From Neptunomonas sp. (GTDB taxonomy: Bacteria; Pseudomonadota; Gammaproteobacteria; Pseudomonadales; Balneatricaceae), in NCBI GenBank assembly GCA_004195305.1, contig SDWN01000419.1, positions 1 to 10,734 on the forward strand: a DNA stretch of 10,734 nt. Direction: 5' to 3'. Below are positions 1-5,490 of this stretch, piece after piece. The position numbers were made by a program, and so were the translations under genes. The notes below the pieces were generated by a model that saw only the letters and a list, made by a program, of their open reading frames with translations, did no database searches and was not told where the DNA came from. Positions within the stretch are counted from its first letter, which is position 1, and every line of letters starts with the position of its first letter.

Positions 1-404
1 CGATGATCGCGCTGGCGCCTGCCGATCAGGCCGACGCTGACGCTATCGCCGATGCCGTCGGTCTATTCCAGGCGGCAGGCTTTGAGGTTTGTCTGATCGA
101 TGATATTCCCGGGATGGTGCTGATGCGCACCCTGTGCATGCTGGCTAACGAGGGCTTTGATGCTGTCAATCAGCGGGTGTGCAGCGAAGCGGCGGTGGAT
201 ATCGCGATGCAGGGCGGGGTTAACTATCCCCGCGGCCCACTTAGCTGGGCCCGTAGTCTGGGGCTCAGGCGCTGCCTCGGGGTGCTCGATCAGCTCGCAG
301 GCATATACGGCGAGGAGCGTTATCGTGCGTCACCGCTGTTGCGACGTCAGGCGCTGGCTGAAGCCGTCGCAGAGGTCGCGAACAATAATCAAGGAGCGTT
401 GTGA
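1..404 (+). CDS. paaH: 3-hydroxyacyl-CoA dehydrogenase, C-terminal part (PaaH type), 5' truncated by window edge
   Basis: This reading frame is open from the left edge of the window, so only about the last 133-134 residues are seen; full PaaH proteins are roughly 475-500 residues. The visible part is the C-terminal 3HCDH helical domain: an IPGMVLMRT stretch followed by NEGFDAV, then GVNYPRGPLSWARSLG and the late YGEERYRASPLLRR motif typical of PaaH/FadB-type enzymes. The NAD-binding Rossmann domain would lie to the left. In the phenylacetate pathway PaaH oxidises 3-hydroxyadipyl-CoA to 3-oxoadipyl-CoA with NAD+ in the cytoplasm. Its TGA (402-404) overlaps the ATG of paaI, so the two are translationally coupled. 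A general fadB-like paralogue is possible from the sequence alone, but the paa context favours PaaH. Confidence 0.85.
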   Translation, partial: MIALAPADQADADAIADAVGLFQAAGFEVCLIDDIPGMVLMRTLCMLANEGFDAVNQRVCSEAAVDIAMQGGVNYPRGPLSWARSLGLRRCLGVLDQLAGIYGEERYRASPLLRRQALAEAVAEVANNNQGAL

Positions 405-898
405 TGAACACGATGCAGATAAGCCCTGGCGTGAAAGATGGCGTGGAGGATGACCAGCAGCTGGCCGAAGCTTGCAGTCGGGTGATTGCGCAGCGTGATC
501 AAGCGGCGCAGGCGCTGGGTATAGCGGTGTTGGGGGTGGCTCCAGGGCGCGCCACGCTCAGCATGCGGGTACGCCAGGATATGCTTAATGGGCATAACTG
601 CTGTCATGGCGGGATGTTGTTTACACTCGCAGATACCGCCTTTGCGCACGCCTGCAACAGTTACAACCGTGCCACGGTCGCCAGCGGTTGTAATATCGAT
701 TATGTCGCCCCCGGTTTTGCCGACGACACCCTGACTGCCATCGCCGAGGAGCGCCAGCGCAGCGGTCGTACCGGCGTCTATGACGTGACCATCTATAATC
801 AACAGCAGCAGCCGCTGGCTTATTTTCGCGGTAAGTCATATCAGATTCGGGGCACACTGCTACCCGCGTGTAACGAGTCCACAGACGGCTCGGTTTAA
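404..898 (+). CDS. paaI: Hydroxyphenylacetyl-CoA thioesterase PaaI
   Basis: A 164-residue hotdog-fold (4HBT family) acyl-CoA thioesterase. The signature is NGHNCCHGGMLFTLADTAFA (about residues 62-81), containing the HGG turn and the catalytic Asp (D77) expected of PaaI, followed by ACNSYN and a GVYDVTIYNQQQQPLAYFRGKSY C-terminal strand pair, all as in the E. coli enzyme. PaaI hydrolyses ring-hydroxylated phenylacetyl-CoA esters and rescues CoA when the pathway stalls. ATG 404 is chosen because AAGGAG at 391-396 sits seven bases upstream; a GTG at 401 is in frame but too close to that site. The ATG overlaps the paaH stop by one base. The N-terminus is about 20 residues longer than I expect for PaaI and carries an acidic stretch. 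Confidence 0.92.
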   Translation: MNTMQISPGVKDGVEDDQQLAEACSRVIAQRDQAAQALGIAVLGVAPGRATLSMRVRQDMLNGHNCCHGGMLFTLADTAFAHACNSYNRATVASGCNIDYVAPGFADDTLTAIAEERQRSGRTGVYDVTIYNQQQQPLAYFRGKSYQIRGTLLPACNESTDGSV

Positions 899-931
899 TC
901 CTTCTCTCGTCACTTTCCCTGCTGCGGACGA

Positions 932-953
932 AGGTCGGAATAAACGCCGACCT
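932..953 (+). terminator. Stem-loop after paaI (weak terminator or REP-like palindrome)
   Basis: A perfect 7-bp stem, AGGTCGG (932-938) and CCGACCT (947-953), encloses an 8-base loop, 34 bases after the paaI stop. No clear T-run follows, so intrinsic termination would be weak. The sequence also resembles the short GTAGGTCGG-type palindromes that occur as scattered intergenic repeats in some gammaproteobacteria, so it may be a REP-like unit. It separates the paaHI end from the paaABCDE promoter region. Confidence 0.4.
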
Positions 954-1115
954 ACACCTCTTGTTATGCATGCCGCGGGCAGTGGGTCGCTATCTGTCCC
1001 GACTCCGGCGCGCTCAGCGTAGGGTTAAAGCACGGTCTACAATTTGGCTACAAGAAGATGTTCCGCTCTGCGTAACGGTTAAGATCAGATAGAAACGTGA
1101 CACGCTATTATTGCC

Positions 1116-1144
1116 TTGACTTGATATTCGGTGTCGGCTTAAAT
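1116..1144 (+). promoter_or_regulatory. Candidate sigma70 promoter of the paaABCDE(Z) operon
   Basis: TTGACT at 1116-1121 matches five of six bases of the -35 consensus. TTAAAT at 1139-1144 is an acceptable -10 after an exact 17-bp spacer. It lies about 115 bases before the paaA start and is the best promoter match in the 361-nt gap between paaI and paaA. The rest of that gap (about 955-1115 and 1165-1240) shows nothing else I can assign. The -10 is overlapped by the palindrome at 1142-1159, implying repression by a dimeric regulator. Confidence 0.6.
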
Positions 1145-1159
1145 GTGATATATCGCATT
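1142..1159. promoter_or_regulatory. Candidate operator, 18-bp near-perfect palindrome over the -10/start region
   Basis: AATGTGATATATCGCATT reads the same on both strands except for one mismatched pair (positions 5 and 14), so 8 of 9 half-site bases match. A third half-site follows (TTATCAC, 1158-1164), forming GTGATA-N8-TATCAC with the first. Position over the -10 and likely transcription start suits a repressor such as PaaX (GntR-like) or PaaR (TetR family), both known to repress paa genes and respond to phenylacetyl-CoA. The TGTGAT and TCGC elements resemble what I recall of the E. coli PaaX site, but no regulator gene is in the window, so the binding protein is inferred. Confidence 0.55.
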
Positions 1160-1259
1160 ATCACTCATGGCTTGAATGGTTAACGCCACAGGGCGACTTA
1201 ACTTCCAGCAGCAGAGCTGATCTGACCTATAAAAAACAACCTGGCGGAGGCCGCTGGCT

Positions 1260-2237
1260 ATGACTGCTCAAGAACAGAACTTCATGCGCAAGATTGAGGC
1301 AGACGAGAAGATTGAGCCTAAGGACTGGATGCCGGATGGATACCGTAAAAATTTGATCCGGCAGATCTCTCAGCATGCGCACTCGGAAGTGATCGGGATG
1401 CAGCCTGAGGGTAACTGGCTGACCCGTGCACCCTCGCTGCGGCGCAAGGCCGTGTTGCTGGCCAAGATTCAGGATGAGGCAGGACACGGCCTTTATCTCT
1501 ACAGTGCGACCGAAACGCTGGGTATTTCACGGGCTGAAATGATCGAGGCGCTGCAGAGCGGCAGCGCCAAGTATGCGTCCATTTTTAATTACCCTACCCA
1601 GACCTGGGGCGACGTCGGTGCGATCGGCTGGTTGGTAGATGGCGCGGCGATCTGCAATCAGGTGTCGTTGCAACGAACCTCTTACGGTCCCTATGCACGC
1701 GGCATGATTCGTATCTGCAAGGAGGAGAGTTTCCACCAGCGCCAGGGGTATGAGCTGATGCTGGAGCTGGCTCGGGGCACACCGGGGCAGAAAGCGATGG
1801 CGCAGGACTCGCTGAACCGTTTTTACTGGCCGGCACTGATGATGTTCGGTCCGCATGATTCCGAATCAGCCCACTCCGCCCGCTCGATGCAGTGGAAGAT
1901 CAAACGTGAGACCAACGATAACCTGAGGCAGAAGTTTATCGATCAGACCGTACCCCAGATCGAGTTTCTTGGGCTAGAGCACCCAGACAAGGACCTTGCA
2001 TGGAACGAGGCGCGCGGCCATTTTGATAGCGGTGAAATTAACTGGGATGAGTTCTACGCGGTGATAAACGGGGATGGTCACTGTAATCGTCAGCGTCTCG
2101 AACACCACCTCCGAGCCCACGAAGAGGGCGCCTGGGTGCGCGATGCGATGACCGCGTATAACCTGAAAAAGCGCGCTAAGGCGCAGAACCAGACCGATGC
2201 CAAAAGCAAAAATAACAACAACCTTGAAACCGCCTAA
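1260..2237 (+). CDS. paaA: Phenylacetyl-CoA 1,2-epoxidase catalytic subunit PaaA
   Basis: A 325-residue ferritin-like di-iron protein and the catalytic subunit of the PaaABCE multicomponent oxygenase, which makes the 1,2-epoxide of phenylacetyl-CoA using O2 and electrons from PaaE. Expected di-iron ligands are present: E43, E73 and H76 in QDEAGH, D127 in GWLVDGAA, and E156/H159 in CKEESFH. Other conserved blocks are EPKDWMP near the N-terminus, EGNWLTRAPSLRRKA, RTSYGPYAR and WPALMMFGPHD. ATG 1260 follows GGAGG at 1246-1250. The protein is about 16 residues longer than E. coli PaaA because of a low-complexity, Asn/Lys-rich tail (NQTDAKSKNNNNLETA). It is first in its transcription unit, with paaB 23 bases downstream. 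Confidence 0.96.
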   Translation: MTAQEQNFMRKIEADEKIEPKDWMPDGYRKNLIRQISQHAHSEVIGMQPEGNWLTRAPSLRRKAVLLAKIQDEAGHGLYLYSATETLGISRAEMIEALQSGSAKYASIFNYPTQTWGDVGAIGWLVDGAAICNQVSLQRTSYGPYARGMIRICKEESFHQRQGYELMLELARGTPGQKAMAQDSLNRFYWPALMMFGPHDSESAHSARSMQWKIKRETNDNLRQKFIDQTVPQIEFLGLEHPDKDLAWNEARGHFDSGEINWDEFYAVINGDGHCNRQRLEHHLRAHEEGAWVRDAMTAYNLKKRAKAQNQTDAKSKNNNNLETA

Positions 2238-2260
2238 GCCGTAGCCGGGAGAGACCGATC

Positions 2261-2548
2261 ATGACGACCGAAAAACTGGAACTGTTCGAAGTATTTATTC
2301 GCTCCAAGCGCGGCCTGGATCACAAACATGTGGGCAGCCTGCACGCTCAGGATTCTGAGCAGGCGCTGGAATATGCCCGCGATTGCTATACCCGGCGCAG
2401 TGAGGGGGTCAGCATCTGGGTGGTGAGATCGGCGGATATCTGCGCCTCGCAAGAGGACGATGCTGAGAGCTTTTACGATCCCTCCGACGACAAGCCCTAT
2501 CGACACGCGACGTACTACCAGCTGCCCGATCCTGTTAACAATATGTGA
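2261..2548 (+). CDS. paaB: Phenylacetyl-CoA epoxidase subunit PaaB
   Basis: A 95-residue protein, the usual PaaB length. PaaB is a small non-catalytic subunit of the PaaABCE epoxidase, thought to bridge PaaAC heterodimers. Recognisable blocks are LFEVFIRSKRGLDHKHVGSL at the N-terminus, AQDSEQALEYARDCYTRRSEG in the middle, SIWVVRSADI, and the end FYDPSDDKPYRHATYYQLPD. A GGGAGA Shine-Dalgarno lies just before the ATG. It starts 23 bases after paaA. The 264-base gap that follows is unusual for this operon and is largely filled by a palindromic MITE-like element. Confidence 0.95.
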   Translation: MTTEKLELFEVFIRSKRGLDHKHVGSLHAQDSEQALEYARDCYTRRSEGVSIWVVRSADICASQEDDAESFYDPSDDKPYRHATYYQLPDPVNNM

Positions 2549-2603
2549 GCCAGCACTCCGCGTAGATTGATTAAACCGAATGATTGGATCTGGTGACGAT
2601 CTA

Positions 2604-2763
2604 GGGGCTGTCCGAGAATAGCGATCGTAGCGAGAGAGACTCATTTTGAGGCGGATTTATCGGTCATTTGCGAAGAATAGTGGTTCTATTTGACAAAAAT
2701 GAGTGGGAAATCTGTCCGAAATGAGAATTTCGCAGTAGGTCAGTCTGTTCTCGGACAGTCTCC
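2604..2763. mobile_element. MITE-like palindromic element between paaB and paaC
   Basis: About 160 bases bounded by terminal inverted repeats: GGGGCTGTCCGAGAATAG (2604-2621) at the left, and the reverse complement of the right end reads GGAGACTGTCCGAGAACAG. The two halves match along almost their whole length. CTCATTTTGAGGCGGATTT (2641-2659) pairs with AAATCTGTCCGAAATGAG, CATTTGCGAAGAATAG (2664-2679) pairs with CTATTTGACAAAAATG, and AATAG-TGGTT-CTATT forms the apex. There is no coding capacity. This is the layout of a non-autonomous MITE; the CTGTCC ends recall several DDE-transposase IS families, but I cannot assign one. No convincing target duplication is visible. In RNA it would fold into one long hairpin inside the operon message. 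Confidence 0.7.
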
Positions 2764-2767
2764 TCGT

Positions 2768-2782
2768 ACAGATGTGATCTGT
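2768..2782. promoter_or_regulatory. 15-bp palindrome upstream of paaC, possible operator
   Basis: ACAGAT-GTG-ATCTGT is a perfect 6-bp inverted repeat with a 3-base centre, five bases after the MITE-like element and 30 bases before the paaC start. It contains ATGTGAT, which is also in the paaA operator candidate. It may be a second regulatory site or an RNA hairpin; the function is inferred from sequence symmetry only. Confidence 0.3.
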
Positions 2783-2812
2783 CATTAGCCATTGCTTTAT
2801 GAGAGGCAGACG

Positions 2813-3580
2813 ATGAGTGAACAACAATTAAAACAAGCTACCCTCGCGTATGCGGTTCGCTTGGGTGACGATGCGCTGGTGTTGGGACACCGGATCTCGG
2901 AGTGGGTCAGTTACGGACCTTTTCTGGAAGAGGATATCGCTTACGGAAACGTCGCCCTGGACTATATCGGTCGGGCGCGGATGCTTTACAGCTACGCGGC
3001 TGAGCTTAGCGGTGAGGGTAAGAGTGAAGATGATTTTGCCTATACCCGCAACGAACGCGAATTTTCTAATCTGCTGATCAATGAGTTGCCCAAAGGCGAC
3101 TTCGCCTACTCGCAGATACGCCAGTTGCTGGTGGATGTCTACGCCAGCCTGTTCCTGACCCAGCTGCTGCAGTCAAAGGATGCAACCTTGGCGGCGATCG
3201 CGGCCAAGGCGATCAAAGAGACACGCTATCATCTGCGCCGTAGCCGAGATTGGGTACTGCGGCTGGGCGACGGCACCGAAGAGAGCCATCGGCGTACCCA
3301 GGTAGCGCTGGATAGCCTGTGGGGTTACAGCCACGAGATGTTCGAGCTGGATGCACTGGAGCAGCAGTTGGCTGACGCTGGGATCGGTGTCGATGTCAGT
3401 GCTCTGCGTGAATCTTGGCATGCCAAGGTCTCAGAAATACTGACCGAGGCGACGCTGGTGGTTCCAGAGGATGGCTGGAAAGTCCGGGGTGGACGCGAGG
3501 GTTATCATACCGAGAACCTCGGCCACCTGCTGACCGACTTGCAGTTCGTGCATCGCTCCTATCCCGGCTGCCAGTGGTGA
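2813..3580 (+). CDS. paaC: Phenylacetyl-CoA epoxidase structural subunit PaaC
   Basis: A 255-residue ferritin-like protein that pairs with PaaA in the epoxidase core. PaaC keeps the fold but is not the catalytic iron subunit. Conserved blocks include YAVRLGDDALVLGHRISEW at the N-terminus, YSYAAELSGEGKSEDDFAYTRNEREFSNLLINE, AKAIKETRYHLRRSRDWVLRLGDGTEESH, and the end GGREGYHTENLGHLLTDLQFVHRSYPGCQW. ATG 2813 is preferred because GAGAGG (2801-2806) sits six bases upstream; an in-frame ATG at 2792 would add seven residues without a good site. paaD begins five bases after the stop, so the two are tightly coupled. The MITE-like element is just upstream and could affect its expression relative to paaAB. 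Confidence 0.95.
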   Translation: MSEQQLKQATLAYAVRLGDDALVLGHRISEWVSYGPFLEEDIAYGNVALDYIGRARMLYSYAAELSGEGKSEDDFAYTRNEREFSNLLINELPKGDFAYSQIRQLLVDVYASLFLTQLLQSKDATLAAIAAKAIKETRYHLRRSRDWVLRLGDGTEESHRRTQVALDSLWGYSHEMFELDALEQQLADAGIGVDVSALRESWHAKVSEILTEATLVVPEDGWKVRGGREGYHTENLGHLLTDLQFVHRSYPGCQW

Positions 3581-3585
3581 TTGCC

Positions 3586-4125
3586 ATGGATCAGATATCA
3601 CTGATGCCAAAAGAGCAGCATGAACGCTTGCAGCAGCGTCAGCAGGTGGATGTGGCCGCGATCTGGGACATCCTCGATGCGGTCAAAGATCCGGAAATTC
3701 CGGCGTTGAGCATCTGGGATCTGGGGGTGTTGCGGGACGTCAGCGTTGCTCAGGAGCTGGTCAGAGTCACTATTACCCCGACCTATTCGGGCTGCCCGGC
3801 GATGGATGCCATCCGTGCCGATATAGAGACGGCGCTGCTAGACGCCGGGATTGGCCGGGTCGAGGTTAAGACCCAGCTGGCACCGGCCTGGAGTAGCGAG
3901 TGGATGTCTGCCAACGGCCAGGAAAAACTGCGTAACTACGGTATCGCCCCCCCCCAAGACGGTGAAAACGACGATGAGGGGCTGGCACCCTTGGCTAACG
4001 TGCGCTGTCCGCATTGCGGTTCTCATAATAGTCATTGCATCAGTGAATTCGGTTCCACCGCCTGTAAGGCGCTGTTCCGATGTAATGACTGCAGCGAGCC
4101 CTTCGATTATTTCAAAAGGATTTAG
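3586..4125 (+). CDS. paaD: Phenylacetate degradation Fe-S assembly protein PaaD
   Basis: A 179-residue PaaD with an N-terminal DUF59/MIP18-type domain (DPEIPALSIWDLG, residues 35-47, and TPTYSGCPAMDA with C70) and a C-terminal zinc-ribbon-like region with C141-x2-C144 and C166-x2-C169. The end, CISEFGSTACKALFRCNDCSEPFDYF, is hallmark PaaD. PaaD is thought to help insert the [2Fe-2S] cluster of PaaE or mature the epoxidase rather than act in catalysis. ATG 3586 is chosen by homology to the expected N-terminus; the upstream site is weak, and a GTG at 3577 overlapping the paaC stop is an alternative. A run of nine C residues (3947-3955) lies in the linker before the zinc ribbon. The 3' end is partly duplicated downstream. 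Confidence 0.93.
   Translation: MDQISLMPKEQHERLQQRQQVDVAAIWDILDAVKDPEIPALSIWDLGVLRDVSVAQELVRVTITPTYSGCPAMDAIRADIETALLDAGIGRVEVKTQLAPAWSSEWMSANGQEKLRNYGIAPPQDGENDDEGLAPLANVRCPHCGSHNSHCISEFGSTACKALFRCNDCSEPFDYFKRI
3947..3955 (+). repeat. C9 homopolymer tract inside paaD
   Basis: Nine consecutive C bases encode the Ala-Pro-Pro linker around PaaD residues 121-123. With nine bases the frame is intact. Loss or gain of one base would remove the C-terminal zinc-ribbon cysteines (residues 141-169). This is either a slippage-prone tract or simply a chance GCC-CCC-CCC codon series. Confidence 0.85.
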
Positions 4126-4172
4126 CTGCAATGATTTCGGAAAGTCATTTTTACCTACTGACGATTACTGAC
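4030..4172 (+). repeat. Diverged tandem duplication, copy 1 (3' end of paaD plus a decayed paaE start)
   Basis: This 143-base segment spans the last ~32 codons of intact paaD, the ribosome-binding region and 14 codons resembling the start of paaE. It matches 4191-4343, with one mismatch in the first 23 bases and 11 mismatches across the last 113, while the middle differs by a 10-base net length change. The central 48 bases around the paaD stop differ at only two positions, whereas the paaE-like start differs at seven or more, so similarity is uneven. Confidence 0.9.
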
Positions 4173-4238
4173 CTAAGTGGTGTACAAGCTAGCCATTGCA
4201 TCAGTGAATTCGGATTCACTGCTAGCAAGCGCCTGTAA
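4131..4238 (+). pseudogene. 35-codon chimeric mini-ORF: paaE-like start fused to a paaD-like end
   Basis: ATG 4131 sits where paaE should begin, five bases after the paaD stop. It reads MISESHFYLLTITDL, closely like the true PaaE start (MMSDTHFYPLTITDV), crosses a short junction, and continues as SHCISEFGFTASKRL before a TAA at 4236-4238. The second part is in the PaaD frame and resembles PaaD SHCISEFGSTACKAL. It is therefore a fusion of a truncated paaE 5' end and a truncated paaD 3' segment. I regard it as a recombination scar rather than a working gene, but it has the same AAAAGG spacing as paaE and could be translated, passing ribosomes towards paaE. Confidence 0.75.
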
Positions 4239-4343
4239 GGCGCTGTTCCGCTGTAATGACTGCAGCGAGCCCTTCGATTATTTCAAAAGGATATAGGTGC
4301 CATGATGTCGGATACCCATTTTTACCCGCTGACGATCACTGAC
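4191..4343 (+). repeat. Diverged tandem duplication, copy 2 (broken paaD 3' end plus the true paaE start)
   Basis: The 153-base second copy starts about 161 bases after the first. It contains a paaD 3' fragment that cannot be read through: after SHCISEFG the sequence ATTCACTGCTAGCAAGC replaces TTCCACC, shifting the frame by a net 10 bases. The downstream part still encodes ACKALFRCNDCSEPFDYF and a stop, but in a different frame. Within the insertion, AGTGAAT-TCGG-ATTCACT forms a perfect 7-bp inverted repeat, and GCTAGC occurs on both sides (4188-4193 and 4221-4226). The last part supplies the ribosome-binding site and start of functional paaE. Confidence 0.88.
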
Positions 4344-5402
4344 GTACAACCCGAAACCGATACGGCCATCTGTGTCACCCTGGGGGTGCCGGAAGCGCAC
4401 CAGTCGAAATTTCGTTTTACCCAGGGCCAGTTCCTGACCCTCAAGGCCGAGGTCAAGGGTAAAGAGATCCGTCGCTCCTACTCGATCTGTTCGGGGGTCA
4501 ACGACAGCCAGCTGCGGATCGGCATCAAGCGGGTTGAAGGCGGTCGGTTCTCCAATTTTGCCAACGACAGCTTCAAGATCGGCGATACCCTCGAGGTGAT
4601 GCCGCCGCAGGGTGAATTCCATACCGAGCTTAGCCCTGCTAACGCCAAAAACTACATGTGCATCGCGGTGGGCAGTGGCATCACCCCGATCCTGTCGATC
4701 ATCAAGAGTGTGCTGGCTATCGAACCGGATAGCCGGGTCACCTTGTTGTACGGTAATCGCAGCAGCAACACGGTGATGTTTAAAGACGAACTGAGCTTCA
4801 TCAAAAATCGCTATATCGAGCGCTTTCAGTGGATCAATATCATGGGGGTTGAAGACCAGGGTGCCGACCTGCTCGGTGGCCGCATCGATAACCTAAAAGG
4901 CTATGCGCTACAGAAGAGCAAACTGATCGATATCCGCGGCACCGATGAGGCCTTCATCTGCGGTCCCGAGGCGATGATGGCCGAGGTGTCGCGAGGTTTC
5001 CGGATGGAGGGGCTCGGCGAGAATCAGATTCACTATGAACTCTTTGCCACCTCGGCCTCCGATGCGCAGGCGATGCTGGCCAAAGCCCAGCACCGGGTCG
5101 AAGCCTTTGGTGAGGACAAGACCAGCAAGGTAACCGTGCGCGTCGATGGTCGATCGATCCAGTTTGATCTGGCCACGGTGGGTCAGAATGTGCTCGATGC
5201 CGGGCTCGATCAGGGGATGGAGCTGCCCTATTCCTGCAAGGCCGGGGTCTGTTCGACCTGTAAGTGCAAGTTGGTTGAGGGGCAGGTGGAGATGGATATC
5301 ACCCACGGCCTGTCGGCGGCTGAGATCGACGCCGGATTCGTACTCAGTTGCCAGGCACACCCAATCTCGGATGCGGTCGTGCTCGACTTCGATCAGCGTT
5401 GA
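4302..5402 (+). CDS. paaE: Phenylacetyl-CoA epoxidase reductase subunit PaaE
   Basis: A 366-residue class IA-like oxygenase reductase with an FAD/NAD(P)H module followed by a C-terminal plant-type [2Fe-2S] ferredoxin domain. The FAD-binding RSYS is at residues 58-61, the nucleotide-binding GSGITP at 124-129 and CGPEAMM at 220-226. The iron-sulphur ligands are C312, C317, C320 and C350, exactly the C-x4-C-x2-C-x29-C pattern. It passes electrons from NADPH to the PaaA di-iron centre. Start ATG 4302 or 4305 (adjacent codons): AAAAGG at 4285-4290 is rather far, while AGGTG at 4295-4299 better fits 4305. The start region lies in the second copy of a tandem duplication, which puts 176 bases between paaD and paaE instead of the usual near-contact. 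Confidence 0.95.
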   Translation: MMSDTHFYPLTITDVQPETDTAICVTLGVPEAHQSKFRFTQGQFLTLKAEVKGKEIRRSYSICSGVNDSQLRIGIKRVEGGRFSNFANDSFKIGDTLEVMPPQGEFHTELSPANAKNYMCIAVGSGITPILSIIKSVLAIEPDSRVTLLYGNRSSNTVMFKDELSFIKNRYIERFQWINIMGVEDQGADLLGGRIDNLKGYALQKSKLIDIRGTDEAFICGPEAMMAEVSRGFRMEGLGENQIHYELFATSASDAQAMLAKAQHRVEAFGEDKTSKVTVRVDGRSIQFDLATVGQNVLDAGLDQGMELPYSCKAGVCSTCKCKLVEGQVEMDITHGLSAAEIDAGFVLSCQAHPISDAVVLDFDQR

Positions 5403-5434
5403 GTCAGGTTGCTATCGACGCCACACGCTACGCC

Positions 5435-5443
5435 ATGTGATAT
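5435..5443 (+). promoter_or_regulatory. Possible operator half-site before paaZ
   Basis: ATGTGATAT is identical to nine bases of the paaA operator candidate (1143-1151) and falls in the 88-base gap between paaE and paaZ. The second half (GCCAC) does not complete the palindrome well, so it is at most a degenerate site. A nine-base match can arise by chance. Confidence 0.25.
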
Positions 5444-5490
5444 GCCACGCGCAGCAAAACCACCAAATCAACAGATAAAGGTCTAGCCCG

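Noticed and set aside
2690..2718. Perfect -35 hexamer TTGACA inside the MITE-like element as an outward promoter to paaC
   Set aside because: No acceptable -10 at 16-18 bases (TGTCCG region), so the hexamer is better explained by the element's paired sequence.
3415..3585. Longer paaD start with 57 extra residues inside paaC
   Set aside because: The extension lies within paaC in another frame and has no PaaD-like sequence; family N-terminus fits ATG 3586.
3851..4171. Possible programmed frameshift at the C9 tract into a second open frame running to 4171
   Set aside because: The alternative frame has no family resemblance, and the normal frame gives a complete, conserved PaaD.
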